Source: JAJYTL01 sp046705265 (GTDB lineage Bacteria > Pseudomonadota > Alphaproteobacteria > Ferrovibrionales > Ferrovibrionaceae). From it: 63,449 bases of DNA. The first letter of the stretch is position 1. Each line of letters opens with the position of its first letter. The notes below the pieces were generated by a model. That model made no database searches and had not been told where the DNA came from. It saw nothing but the letters and a program-made list of their open reading frames with translations. The stretch covers positions 1 through 63,449 of the forward strand of contig JBJKQL010000052.1 of NCBI GenBank assembly GCA_046705265.1. Reading direction: 5' to 3'. The position numbers and the translations under genes are program-made. This document shows positions 17,863 to 26,452 of the stretch, one piece after another.

Positions 17863-18804
17863 CTATTTCATGGCGCGGGTTTTGGTCTTCCTCTTAGCCT
17901 TGGCCTTCGTCTTTTTCCCGCTTAACGCCTGGAGGCGAAGAAGTAGCGACGAAGTATCGAATCGCTTGCCGCCAAGATTCTGTACATCGGCATAGAACTG
18001 GTCGACGAGGGCCGTGAGCGGCAGGCTGATGCCGAGCCTGCGCGCAGTAGAGAGGCAGATGCCAAGATCCTTCCGCATCCAGTCCACGGCGAAGCCATAA
18101 TTGAACTTGCCGGCAAGCATGGTGGCGGCGCGGTTGTCCATCTGCCAGGACTGGGCCGCACCCTTCGAGATCGCCTCAATCACCTTGATACCATCGAGGC
18201 CTGCGGCCTCGGCGAGGAGCAGCCCTTCCGCGAGACCCTGCACGGTGCCGGCGATGCAAATCTGGTTCACCATCTTGGTGAGTTGGCCGGCACCGACCGG
18301 GCCGATGAGCGAGACCTTCTTGGCATAGGCTGCGATCACCGGCTCCGCCTTGCGGAAATCGGAAGGTTTGCCGCCCATCATCACGGTGAGCTGGCCGTTC
18401 TCGGCGCCGGATTGGCCACCGGACACGGGTCCGTCAAGAAAGCCGAGGCCAGATTTGGCGGCGAGATTCGCGATCTCCCCTGCGACACCGGAGGAAGCGG
18501 TGGTGTGGTCGATGAAAATCGCCCCCTTCTCCATGCCGGCGAGGATGCCGTTCGCACCTAAGACGACGCTCCTCAAGTCGTCGTCGTTACCGACGCAGGC
18601 CATGACGAAATGCGCTCCCTTTGCGGCTTCCGCGGGGGTGGCGGCACGGCGGCCGCCATATTGCTTTACCCAGGTCGCCGCCTTGGCTGCGGTGCGGTTG
18701 TAGACCGTCACGTAATGACCTTTGCGGGCAAGATGCCCGGCCATCGGATAACCCATAACGCCGAGACCGATGAAGGCCACTTTTTCCGTCGCACGCGTAT
18801 TCAC
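17863..18804 (-). CDS. NAD(P)-dependent beta-hydroxyacid dehydrogenase with lysine-rich tail
   Basis: A second member of the 3-hydroxyisobutyrate/tartronate-semialdehyde reductase family. The Rossmann motif is AFIGLGVMGYPMAGHLARKG, the substrate loop GPVSGGQSGAENGQLTVMMGG (split: GPVSGGQ and GAENGQ), and the catalytic lysine lies in GAGQLTKMVNQ. It has 313 residues from a GTG start with AGGGGGAA upstream. Unusually, the C-terminus is a basic tail, KKTKAKAKRKTKTRAMK, beyond the family fold. The substrate is unknown; it is separated from the valine cluster and lies downstream of ccr on the same strand. Confidence 0.82.
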   Translation of the reverse strand: MNTRATEKVAFIGLGVMGYPMAGHLARKGHYVTVYNRTAAKAATWVKQYGGRRAATPAEAAKGAHFVMACVGNDDDLRSVVLGANGILAGMEKGAIFIDHTTASSGVAGEIANLAAKSGLGFLDGPVSGGQSGAENGQLTVMMGGKPSDFRKAEPVIAAYAKKVSLIGPVGAGQLTKMVNQICIAGTVQGLAEGLLLAEAAGLDGIKVIEAISKGAAQSWQMDNRAATMLAGKFNYGFAVDWMRKDLGICLSTARRLGISLPLTALVDQFYADVQNLGGKRFDTSSLLLRLQALSGKKTKAKAKRKTKTRAMK

Positions 18805-18930
18805 GATATTTCCCCCTGAAGGCAGGCTGATTCCTGCTTTCCGTTTTACACGAGAGCACGCCGCCAACGCAAAAGGACGATGCCGCGCTCTGCCAGCCGA
18901 AAACCTACGGGTCTTCGGGCCGGCGGGGGT

Positions 18931-20250
18931 TCAGCCAGCGGCAGCCTCTATGGCGTCGTCGAGCGTCTTCAACCCTGGCTCAGGCGCCGAGATCAGCACC
19001 GCCATGTTGCCCGGCCGATGCTGGTTCTTCCACATTTTCGTGTGGGCGGCGGGAATTTGCGCCCAGGGAAAGAGCTCCGACATGCAGGGGTCGATGCGCC
19101 GCTCAATGACGAGCTGGTTTGCCTGCGAGGCTTGCAGCAGGTTGGCGAAATGGCTGCCCTGGATGCGCTTCTGGCGGATCCAGACAAAACGCGCGTCCAT
19201 GGTCAGATTGTAGCCAGTCGTGCCAGCACAAAAGACGACCATTCCGCCTCGTTTGACGACGAAACAGGAGACCGGGAAGGTGGCCTCGCCGGGATGCTCG
19301 AAAACGAAATCGACATCATTGCCTTTGCCGGTGATATCCCAGATCGCACGGCCGAAGGCGCGCACCTTTCTCATGTAGTCGCTGTAAGTTTGGATGTTAT
19401 GTACTGGCGGCAAGGGTCCCCAGCAATCAAAATCGCGCCGGTTAACGACCCCGCGGGCGCCAAGAGACAGCACGTAATCGCGCTTTTCTGGATCGGAAAT
19501 CACGCCAACGGCATTGGCGCCGGAAACAGCAATCAGCTGCACCGCCATGGAGCCGAGGCCGCCGGCCGCGCCCCAGACCAAGACGTTATGGCCGGGCCGC
19601 AGAATATGGGGCCGGTGGCCGAACAACATGCGATAGGCGGTCGCGAGGGTGAGGGTATAGCAGGCGCTCTCTTCCCAGCTCAGATGCCGTGGGCGGTGCA
19701 TGAGCTGGCGTGCCTGCACCCGGGCGAATTGGGCAAAGGAGCCGTCGGGCGTTTCATAACCCCATATACGCTGGCTCGGTGAGAACATGGGATCGCCGCC
19801 GTTGCATTCCTCATCGTCGCCGTCATCCTGATTGCAATGCACGACAACTTCATCGCCGACCCGCCAACGCTTGACTCGCGAGCCGACGGCCCAGATCACG
19901 CCGGCCGCGTCCGAGCCTGGGATGTGATAAGGTTGTCGGTGACTGTCGAAAGGCGAGACGGGCTCGCCAAGGCAGGCCCAAACGCCGTTGTAATTGACTC
20001 CCGCCGCCATCACGAGAATCAGCACTTCGTCCGGGTCAAGCGTGGGTGTCGGCACCACTTCCTGCTGCAGCGCCTGTTCGGGCGCGCCGTGACGCTCGCG
20101 GCGGATCGCCCAGCCGTACATCTTTGCCGGCACGTGGCCAAGAGGCGGGATTTCACCGACTTCATAAAGATCCTTCGCCGCACCGGTTTTGTCGTGGCCG
20201 GAGTGCTGCGTCGGTGCGCGTTGGCTTCCGTCGGTGGTCTTTGGTTCCAT
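18931..20250 (-). CDS. ccrA: crotonyl-CoA carboxylase/reductase
   Basis: Reductively carboxylates crotonyl-CoA to (2S)-ethylmalonyl-CoA with NADPH and CO2, the key step of the ethylmalonyl-CoA pathway. The medium-chain reductase fold is seen with VLVWGAAGGLGSMAVQLIAV (nucleotide binding), and Ccr-type segments AAGVNYNGVWACLGEPVS, HIPGSDAAGVIWAVGSRVKR and DVDFVFEHPGEATFPVSCF, the last containing conserved residues of the CO2 pocket region. It is 439 residues long, normal for the family. Divergent from ecm, as expected for partners in one pathway. Confidence 0.94.
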   Translation of the reverse strand: MEPKTTDGSQRAPTQHSGHDKTGAAKDLYEVGEIPPLGHVPAKMYGWAIRRERHGAPEQALQQEVVPTPTLDPDEVLILVMAAGVNYNGVWACLGEPVSPFDSHRQPYHIPGSDAAGVIWAVGSRVKRWRVGDEVVVHCNQDDGDDEECNGGDPMFSPSQRIWGYETPDGSFAQFARVQARQLMHRPRHLSWEESACYTLTLATAYRMLFGHRPHILRPGHNVLVWGAAGGLGSMAVQLIAVSGANAVGVISDPEKRDYVLSLGARGVVNRRDFDCWGPLPPVHNIQTYSDYMRKVRAFGRAIWDITGKGNDVDFVFEHPGEATFPVSCFVVKRGGMVVFCAGTTGYNLTMDARFVWIRQKRIQGSHFANLLQASQANQLVIERRIDPCMSELFPWAQIPAAHTKMWKNQHRPGNMAVLISAPEPGLKTLDDAIEAAAG

Positions 20251-20412
20251 GCGGTTCTCCGCCGCCCAGCATGCTGCTATTTTCGGGTGCCTCGTTATGC
20301 TGTAGTGCAGCAGTGATTATGTTGCTGTGCAATATAAATTATGATATTGCTATATTCTAGATCAAGTTAAAATTTTTAGTCTATTTTTATCGCAATTTGG
20401 TAAGGGAATTTC
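20251..20412. promoter_or_regulatory. AT-rich divergent ccr/ecm control region with TGC...GCA repeats
   Basis: This 162-base gap must hold both promoters. It is far more AT-rich than its surroundings from about 20313 to 20400. Inverted repeats are TGCTG-N5-CAGCA (20298-20312) and TTGC-TGT-GCAA (20322-20332), plus AGCATGCT (20268-20275). TGC/GCA dyads resemble both PhaR-type sites and the TTGC-type sites reported for regulators of C2 assimilation; which protein binds is inference. Confidence 0.5.
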
Positions 20413-22452
20413 ATGCGCCAAAAGACGACTCTCGCGCCGGAAGGGCAACGCAATAAGCCGTGGATATTCCGGACGTACTCGGGCCATAGCTCGGCTGCGG
20501 CGTCGAACGCGCTCTATCGCACTAATCTCGCGCGCGGGCAGACGGGGCTTTCCGTCGCTTTCGATCTGCCGACCCAGACCGGCTACGACAGCGATCACCA
20601 ACTCGCCCGGGGCGAAGTAGGCAAGGTCGGCGTGCCGATCGGCCATCTCGGGGATATGCGGAAACTCTTCGATAGTATTCCGCTCGCACACATGAATACC
20701 TCGATGACCATCAACGCCACGGCACCTTGGTTGTTGGCGCTTTATATTGCGCTCGCGGACGAGCGGGGAACGCCGCGTGCCGCCCTTCAGGGCACGGTGC
20801 AGAACGATCTCCTGAAAGAGTATTTGAGCAGGGGCACCTATATCTTTCCACCCCAATCCAGCATGCGGCTCGTCGGCGACGTGATCGGTTTTACGGCACG
20901 TGAAGTGCCGCAATGGAATCCGATCAACGTCTGCTCTTACCACCTGCAGGAGGCCGGCGCGACGCCGGTACAGGAATTGGCTTTCGCCCTTGCCATCGCC
21001 ATCGCCGTGCTCGACCAGGTTCGGGACGCGGGCGAAATCGATGCTGCGGAATTTCCCCGCGTCGTCGGCCGGGTCAGCTTCTTCGTGAACGCCGGCATCC
21101 GCTTCATCACGGAAATCTGCAAGATGCGAGCCTTCGTGCGGCTGTGGGACGAAATCTGCCGCGAGCGCTATGGCGTCGGGGACGAGAAGTACCGGCGTTT
21201 CCGCTACGGTGTCCAGGTTAACAGCCTTGGCCTCACGGAACAGCAGCCTGAAAACAACGTCTACCGTATTCTCCTGGAGATGCTGGCCGTCGTGCTGTCG
21301 AAGGACGCCCGCGCCCGCGCTGTGCAATTGCCGGCCTGGAACGAAGCCCTGGGGCTGCCCCGCCCGTTCGATCAGCAATGGTCGCTGCGCCTCCAGCAAA
21401 TTGTCGCCTATGAAACCGATCTCCTCGAATATGACGACATTTTCAACGGCTCGCCGGTGATTGAAGCCAAGGTCGAAGAACTGATGGATGAAGCGAGGGT
21501 CGAGCTCGAACGCATCATCGCTATGGGCGGCACCGTGGCAACCGTGGAGAGCGGCTATTTGAAATCAGCCTTGGTCGAAAGCAACACGCGGCGCACCCGG
21601 GCCATCGAATCCGGCGAGATGCCCGTGATCGGCGTCAACTGCTTCAGCGAAACCGCACCGTCGCCGCTGCTTGCCGGTGGCGACGGCGGGTTTCTTGCGG
21701 TCGGCGTCGAGGCCGAGCATGAGGCGATCCGCAATCTCGATGCGTGGCGAGCGGTACGCGATAATCAGGCGGTGAGGGCGGCGCTTGCCGCGCTTCGCGA
21801 GGCGGCGGTCGAGGGTCGAAACATCATGCCGCCTTCGATCGAGGCGGCGAAGGCGGGCGCGACCACGGGTGAATGGGCGGCGACCTTGCGTCAGGTTTTT
21901 GGCGAATATCGCGCTCCGACCGGCCTTTTGCCTTTGCCCTTAAGCAACGAGGACGAAGGCGTCACGGCGCTTCGCGAGCGCGTTTGGGCGCTGACTGACC
22001 GTTTGGGACGCACGCCGAAGATATTGGTGGCCAAGCCCGGGCTCGACGGCCATTCCAACGGTGCCGAACAGATCGCGATGAAGGCGCGCGATTGCGGTCT
22101 TGCCGTGGTTTATCCCGGCATCCGCATGACCACCGATGAGATCGTTGCGCTGGCCGTGGACGAGGCAGTGCAGGCGGTCGGTCTTTCGATTCTTTCCGGT
22201 TCCCATATCACCCTGGCGATGGAGATCCTGGCGAAGCTAAACGCCGCACATCTTGGCGCCCTGCCGGTGCTAGTCGGTGGCATCGTGCCACCGGAGGACG
22301 AGATGCGTCTTCGCGCTGCCGGTGTCGCCGCCATCTATACGCCAAAGCACTATCGGCTGACCGACATCATGGGCGAGATGATCGAATTCATCGCCCGGCA
22401 CATCGAGGCGAACCCGCCCGCCGCCTGCGCACCGCCACGCCCTAAGCGCTAA
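20413..22452 (+). CDS. ecm: ethylmalonyl-CoA mutase (B12-dependent)
   Basis: Rearranges (2R)-ethylmalonyl-CoA to (2S)-methylsuccinyl-CoA using adenosylcobalamin. A 679-residue single-chain mutase: a TIM-barrel domain with ALYRTNLARGQTGLSVAFDL and FDLPTQTGYDSD, and a C-terminal cobalamin domain with the DGHSNGAEQ motif (about residue 545; the His is the lower cobalt ligand). Ecm is close to methylmalonyl-CoA mutase; the Ecm call rests on MeaA-like N-terminal sequence and the divergent ccr gene. AGGGA precedes the ATG. Confidence 0.9.
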   Translation: MRQKTTLAPEGQRNKPWIFRTYSGHSSAAASNALYRTNLARGQTGLSVAFDLPTQTGYDSDHQLARGEVGKVGVPIGHLGDMRKLFDSIPLAHMNTSMTINATAPWLLALYIALADERGTPRAALQGTVQNDLLKEYLSRGTYIFPPQSSMRLVGDVIGFTAREVPQWNPINVCSYHLQEAGATPVQELAFALAIAIAVLDQVRDAGEIDAAEFPRVVGRVSFFVNAGIRFITEICKMRAFVRLWDEICRERYGVGDEKYRRFRYGVQVNSLGLTEQQPENNVYRILLEMLAVVLSKDARARAVQLPAWNEALGLPRPFDQQWSLRLQQIVAYETDLLEYDDIFNGSPVIEAKVEELMDEARVELERIIAMGGTVATVESGYLKSALVESNTRRTRAIESGEMPVIGVNCFSETAPSPLLAGGDGGFLAVGVEAEHEAIRNLDAWRAVRDNQAVRAALAALREAAVEGRNIMPPSIEAAKAGATTGEWAATLRQVFGEYRAPTGLLPLPLSNEDEGVTALRERVWALTDRLGRTPKILVAKPGLDGHSNGAEQIAMKARDCGLAVVYPGIRMTTDEIVALAVDEAVQAVGLSILSGSHITLAMEILAKLNAAHLGALPVLVGGIVPPEDEMRLRAAGVAAIYTPKHYRLTDIMGEMIEFIARHIEANPPAACAPPRPKR

Positions 22453-22491
22453 GGCGACCGGGGACGCCGGACGCTGGAGCGATCACACTCC

Positions 22492-23214
22492 TCAGTACAT
22501 ATGCTGGCCGCCATTGATCGAAAGCGTCGTGCCGGTGATGAAGCCCGCCTCGTCGGCGACCAGGAACAACACGCCGCGGGCGATGTCTTCCGCATGGCCA
22601 AGGCGACCGACCGGGATCCGGGCAACGATCTTTTCCAGCACGTTGGGCGGCACGGCGCGCACCATGTCGGTATCCACATAGCCGGGCGCGATCGCGTTTA
22701 CCGTGATCCCCTTGGCCGCGCCCTCCATGGCAAGAGCCTTGGTGAAGCCGTGGATGCCAGATTTCGCTGCGGCGTAGTTCACTTGGCCGTATTGCCCAGC
22801 CTGGCCGTTAATCGAGCCGATATTAATGATGCGCCCGAAGTTCCGTTCGCGCATCGAATCGATGACCGCGCGGCACATGTTGAAGCAGGAGCCAAGATTG
22901 GTATCGAGTACCTCCTGCCACTGTTCCGCTCCCATCTTGTGGAGTGTCCCGTCACGGGTAATGCCGGCGTTGTTGACCAACACCTCGATCGGACCGAGGT
23001 CTTTCGTCACTTGGTTGATTCCCGTTTGGCATTGCGGAAACTTTCCGACGTCCCAGCGATAGATGGCGACCCCCGTCTCATCGCGAAATGCTTTCGCCGC
23101 GGCTTCGTCGCGGCCATAAACGGCCGCCACTTTGTAACCATGGTCGTTCAACATTTTCGAAATTGCGGCGCCAATGCCCCTGGTGCCTCCGGTCACGACC
23201 GCAACGCGTGTCAT
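22492..23214 (-). CDS. phaB: acetoacetyl-CoA reductase
   Basis: NADPH-dependent SDR that makes (R)-3-hydroxybutyryl-CoA for polyhydroxybutyrate. It shows TGGTRGIG (cofactor binding, residues 8-15), NNAG, the catalytic serine in INIGSINGQAGQYGQVNYAAAK (split: GSINGQ and YGQVNYAAAK) with the YxxxK pair, and the PHB-reductase ending GTTLSINGGQHMY. It is 240 residues long. GGGAGG precedes the ATG. It follows phaA on the same strand after a 190-base gap. Confidence 0.94.
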   Translation of the reverse strand: MTRVAVVTGGTRGIGAAISKMLNDHGYKVAAVYGRDEAAAKAFRDETGVAIYRWDVGKFPQCQTGINQVTKDLGPIEVLVNNAGITRDGTLHKMGAEQWQEVLDTNLGSCFNMCRAVIDSMRERNFGRIINIGSINGQAGQYGQVNYAAAKSGIHGFTKALAMEGAAKGITVNAIAPGYVDTDMVRAVPPNVLEKIVARIPVGRLGHAEDIARGVLFLVADEAGFITGTTLSINGGQHMY

Positions 23215-23404
23215 GGTCTGCCTCCCTGTCTTTCAGCGCCCCGTTTCATCCGTGGGTTTTTTCGATGCGGCATGAGCTGTGCCGGTGGCCTCTCCATGTT
23301 CTGCGCCGCCAATGCCGCTTAGCGCGACTAAGGGCGGGATATTGGCGCGGATAACGCCTCGTCGACTGAATGCGGTGCTTCTGCACTTATGAAGTTTCGC
23401 GCGG
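23215..23404. promoter_or_regulatory. phaA-phaB gap with a GTGC-TTCT-GCAC dyad
   Basis: The 190-base gap between phaA and phaB is long for an operon, so phaB may have its own promoter. A small dyad, GTGC-N4-GCAC, lies at 23375-23386. Its TGC-N4-GCA core resembles the TGC-rich sites reported for PhaR repressors, but it is short and could occur by chance. Confidence 0.3.
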
Positions 23405-24580
23405 CTAGTGCCGTGCGACGCATAAGGCAATTCCCATGCCGCCACCGATGCAAAGCGTGGCAAGGCCTTTTTTGGCATCGCGCTTCCGCATTTCATACAG
23501 AAGCGTAACCAGTATTCGGGCGCCGGAGGCGCCAATGGGATGACCAATGGCAATTGCGCCACCGTTGACGTTGACCCTTTCCGTGTCCCAACCGAGGTCT
23601 TTATTGACCGCGCAGGCCTGGGCCGCGAAAGCTTCGTTGGCCTCGACCAAGTCGAGATCGCCAACCGACCAGCCGGCCTTGCTCAAGGCGGCGCGGCTTG
23701 CCGGGATCGGTCCGGTGCCCATGATCGCCGGATCAACCCCCGCCTGAGCCCAGGCAACGACGCGGGCCATGGGGTCCAGGCCACGCGCCCGGGCCTCATC
23801 GTCCGACATCAGGACAATGGCGCTTGCGCCGTCGTTGATGCCGCTTGCATTGCCGGCCGTCACCGTGCCGTCTTTGGTGAAGGCGGGCTTAAGCCGGGCA
23901 AGCGCATCAAGCGTCACGCCATGACGGATATATTCATCCTGATCGACCACTTGTGGTCCTTTGCGGGTTTCGATCGTTACCGGCACGATCTCGTCCTTGA
24001 AGCGTCCGGCTTTCTGGGCCGCCTCCGCCTTGTGCTGCGAGGCGAGCGCGAAACGGTCCTGCTCATCGCGCGAAATCTGCCATTGCCGCGCCACATTTTC
24101 AGCGGTCGTGCCCATGTGGTAGCCGTTGAAGGCGTCCCAGAGGCCGTCCTTTATCATCGTATCGACAAACTTCACGTCACCCATCTTGATGCCGTTGCGA
24201 AGGTGGGCGCAGTGCGGTGCTTGGCTCATGCTTTCCTGGCCACCGGCAACGACGATGCGACTGTCGCCACAAAGGATCGCTTGCGATGCAAGTGCGACCG
24301 CGCGAAGCCCGGAACCGCAGACTTGATTGACCTCCCAAGCGGGGACTGAAACCGGTAGTCCGGCGCCGATCGATGCTTGGCGCGCCGGATTCTGGCCTTC
24401 ACCGGCGGTAAGAATCTGACCCATCACCACCTCCGAAACCTCTTCCGATTTAACCTTGGCGCGGGCCAGGCTTTCCTGGATCACGACTGTGCCAAGCGCA
24501 TGGGCCGGCAGGCTGGAGAGAGATCCATTGAAAGCGCCAACGGCCGTTCGCACGGCGCTGACGATAACCACTTCGGTCAT
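23405..24580 (-). CDS. phaA: acetyl-CoA acetyltransferase (beta-ketothiolase)
   Basis: Condenses two acetyl-CoA to acetoacetyl-CoA, the first step of PHB synthesis. The thiolase nucleophile is Cys88 in NQVCGSGLRA; the other active-site motifs are NEAFAAQA, GHPIGASGAR and CIGGGMGIAL. It is 391 residues from MTEVVIVSA with AAGGGAG before the ATG; the in-frame extension to 24703 has no homology. It sits between phaC and phaB. Acetoacetyl-CoA also feeds the ccr/ecm branch after reduction and dehydration. Confidence 0.95.
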   Translation of the reverse strand: MTEVVIVSAVRTAVGAFNGSLSSLPAHALGTVVIQESLARAKVKSEEVSEVVMGQILTAGEGQNPARQASIGAGLPVSVPAWEVNQVCGSGLRAVALASQAILCGDSRIVVAGGQESMSQAPHCAHLRNGIKMGDVKFVDTMIKDGLWDAFNGYHMGTTAENVARQWQISRDEQDRFALASQHKAEAAQKAGRFKDEIVPVTIETRKGPQVVDQDEYIRHGVTLDALARLKPAFTKDGTVTAGNASGINDGASAIVLMSDDEARARGLDPMARVVAWAQAGVDPAIMGTGPIPASRAALSKAGWSVGDLDLVEANEAFAAQACAVNKDLGWDTERVNVNGGAIAIGHPIGASGARILVTLLYEMRKRDAKKGLATLCIGGGMGIALCVARH

Positions 24581-24718
24581 GAACAATTCTCCCTTTCGAT
24601 CCCCGCCAGATCGACGTTGCCTCTGGGTACGCCCGCCTCTGAGCTCGTCATCCTGGCTTTGGCTTTGAGGATAGTTGGCGCTAGAACAACCGGCAAATGA
24701 CATTTAGGCGAAGCGGTG

Positions 24719-25741
24719 TCATGCGGTGCGCTGGCGGCGTTGATTCCGCTTCGATGTCGAGCTCCGTTTCTTAAGCCAGGTGGCGAGCGGCCGCCACAAC
24801 ATCGCCTCGGCATGGGCGCCCGCCACCATGCCAATATGCCCGGCCCTGGGCTCCAGCACTTCGGCGTTCGGAATCAGCCGCGCGAGCGGGGCCGCCGCGG
24901 CCGGTGGAACGATTCGATCCGTAGCGGGCACGACGACAAGCGTCGGGCAGGCAATACGACAGGGGTCGACGACTTCACCGGCGATTCGCCAGTTTCCCTT
25001 GGCCGGCGTATTCGCTCCGTACCACTCGAACAAACATTCAGCCGCGACCGGGCCGGCAAGCGAAATGCCATCGTTTGCCCAATCCTCGATTGCGACGAAG
25101 TCGAGCGCCTCGTCGCTCGCCGGTGCAAGATCGGCGAAGCGGGCAAATTTCCGCGCCGAAAGCTCCGGGTCGAGGCCGATGAAGAAGAGCTGTAGGATAT
25201 CCACCGGAAGCGAGCCGAAGTGTGCCAGCGCCGGGCCAAGGAAGTGGCGAGCGGCGGCGAAAAACGGCGTCAAACCGTTCGCAGCTGGATGAAAATCCCA
25301 TGGTGTGGCGAGCAGTGCCAAGGCCCCGACCCGTTCCGGCCATAGGCTCGCCGCGGCGACGCTCAAGGTTCCACCCATGCAGTAGCCAGCCAGTGTCGGC
25401 GGTGCGCCGCCTAGATTTTTGACGGCGTCGAGTGCCTGGGCGAGCGGTCCCGCGATGTAATCTTCGAGCCGGAAACGTCTCTCGGCAGTGCCGGGGGCCC
25501 CCCAATCCAACAGGAATGGACGCAGGCCGGCGCCGCTTAGGTAACGCAATAGGCTGCGTCGTGTCGAAAGGTCGAGGATATAACCGCGATTGACGAGTGA
25601 CGGTACGAAGAGCACCGTCGGAGCCGCGGGTTCGCCCCCGTAATCGAGAATTCGGGCCCTCCCTTGGCGCCAGACCTCGGCTGGTTCGGAGAGGTTGCGG
25701 CGATAAGCGTGCTCGCGGTAACGGGCGACCCCCCGAAGCAT
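24719..25741 (-). CDS. phaC: short polyhydroxyalkanoate synthase (class III-like PhaC)
   Basis: Polymerises (R)-3-hydroxyacyl-CoA on the granule surface. The alpha/beta-hydrolase fold has the nucleophile Cys121 in GYCMGG, the acid in VVPATDRIVPP and the histidine in PRAGHIGMVAG. At about 340 residues it lacks the long N-terminal domain of class I/II synthases and matches class III/IV in length. I start it at the ATG 35 bases after the upstream gene ends, because the in-frame extension to 26068 overlaps that gene and looks non-coding. The N-terminus remains uncertain. Confidence 0.88.
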   Translation of the reverse strand: MLRGVARYREHAYRRNLSEPAEVWRQGRARILDYGGEPAAPTVLFVPSLVNRGYILDLSTRRSLLRYLSGAGLRPFLLDWGAPGTAERRFRLEDYIAGPLAQALDAVKNLGGAPPTLAGYCMGGTLSVAAASLWPERVGALALLATPWDFHPAANGLTPFFAAARHFLGPALAHFGSLPVDILQLFFIGLDPELSARKFARFADLAPASDEALDFVAIEDWANDGISLAGPVAAECLFEWYGANTPAKGNWRIAGEVVDPCRIACPTLVVVPATDRIVPPAAAAPLARLIPNAEVLEPRAGHIGMVAGAHAEAMLWRPLATWLKKRSSTSKRNQRRQRTA

Positions 25742-25775
25742 CGCTTCGAGTTGGTCGAGCCTCGTGGTGGCTGCC

Positions 25776-26228
25776 TCAAGACTGCGAGGGCTTTGGCGGC
25801 GCTCGCTCGGCGCGAGCAGAGCGGGATTTGACCTCGTCCGCGCCCCGCCGTCTGGTGCCTCGCCGTTTGGTTTTTCGGGTCGGTGTCGATTTCGTGTCCG
25901 CCGCAACTCGGGTGCCGTGGGCTTCGAGCCGGTCGAGGCGGGACTCCAATGCGGCGATGCGGCGAAGGATGTCAGAAAGCTGAGGTTGGCTGCCGCGAAA
26001 TGCGCCGCGAGCGGACGCGGCCCCGGTTTCGCGGTTGGCGGCAGATCGCTGCTCTTGGCCATGACCATCCTGTTTGGCGGCGCTCAGGCCATTGAGGGCC
26101 GCAGCAAAGAAGCGCATGAATTCGTCCGTTGTGCGGGCGGTGGCCGGGTCGTCGGCAATCGCCTGGGCTTGGCGTCGCCACAGATCGAGATAGCGCTCCG
26201 CCAGCGCGGCGAAATCAGACGAGGACAT
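25776..26228 (-). CDS. small basic coiled-coil protein, candidate PhaE-like synthase partner
   Basis: A 150-residue protein just upstream of the short phaC. The N-terminal helix (FAALAERYLDLWRRQAQAIA) resembles PhaE/PhaC-associated helices, a second heptad-like helix follows (LSDILRRIAALESRLDRLEA), and the last 45 residues are rich in Lys/Arg/Pro (RKTKRRGTRRRG). Short PhaC enzymes need a partner (PhaE or the class IV PhaR subunit), so position and helices suggest this role. It is much shorter than classical PhaE. It is divergent from the repressor gene phaR. The function is inference. Confidence 0.6.
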   Translation of the reverse strand: MSSSDFAALAERYLDLWRRQAQAIADDPATARTTDEFMRFFAAALNGLSAAKQDGHGQEQRSAANRETGAASARGAFRGSQPQLSDILRRIAALESRLDRLEAHGTRVAADTKSTPTRKTKRRGTRRRGADEVKSRSARAERAPPKPSQS

Positions 26229-26452
26229 GCCTGCAGTATAGCAGCGTGGCCCGGCGACGGAAGGTTCAAGCGGCGACGGTCGGATTTGCTGTCCCTGTGC
26301 CGCCGTTCGAGGCTGCGGCAAGACCGCAGCATAAGTGTTGCGCGCCGCAGCATTTTCGGAGTGAAATGATGTGATCGCCAGGGGCCAAGCGCGATGCTGC
26401 GGGAAAGCAGGCGTCGCATGGTTGTGCGGAAGGTACAGTAACAAAGGGTGAG
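26229..26452. promoter_or_regulatory. divergent phaE-like/phaR control region with CTGC...GCAG dyads
   Basis: The 224-base gap holds several TGC dyads: CTGC-N6-GCAG at 26231-26244, a perfect GCTGCGG-N5-CCGCAGC at 26312-26330, and CTGC-N6-GCAG at 26397-26410. PhaR repressors are known to bind TGC-rich sequences with CTGC/GCAG half-sites, and phaR itself starts here, so autoregulation and control of the synthase operon are likely. The spacers are longer than the 3-4 bases I recall for the consensus. Confidence 0.5.

Noticed and set aside
20413..22452. Methylmalonyl-CoA mutase as the identity of the B12 mutase
   Set aside because: Not excluded by motif alone, but the divergent ccr gene and MeaA-like N-terminus favour ethylmalonyl-CoA mutase; a phylogeny would settle it.
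25742..26068. Longer phaC starting at 26068
   Set aside because: The extension overlaps the small PhaE-like gene almost completely and looks like an out-of-frame reading; class III-size PhaC does not need it.
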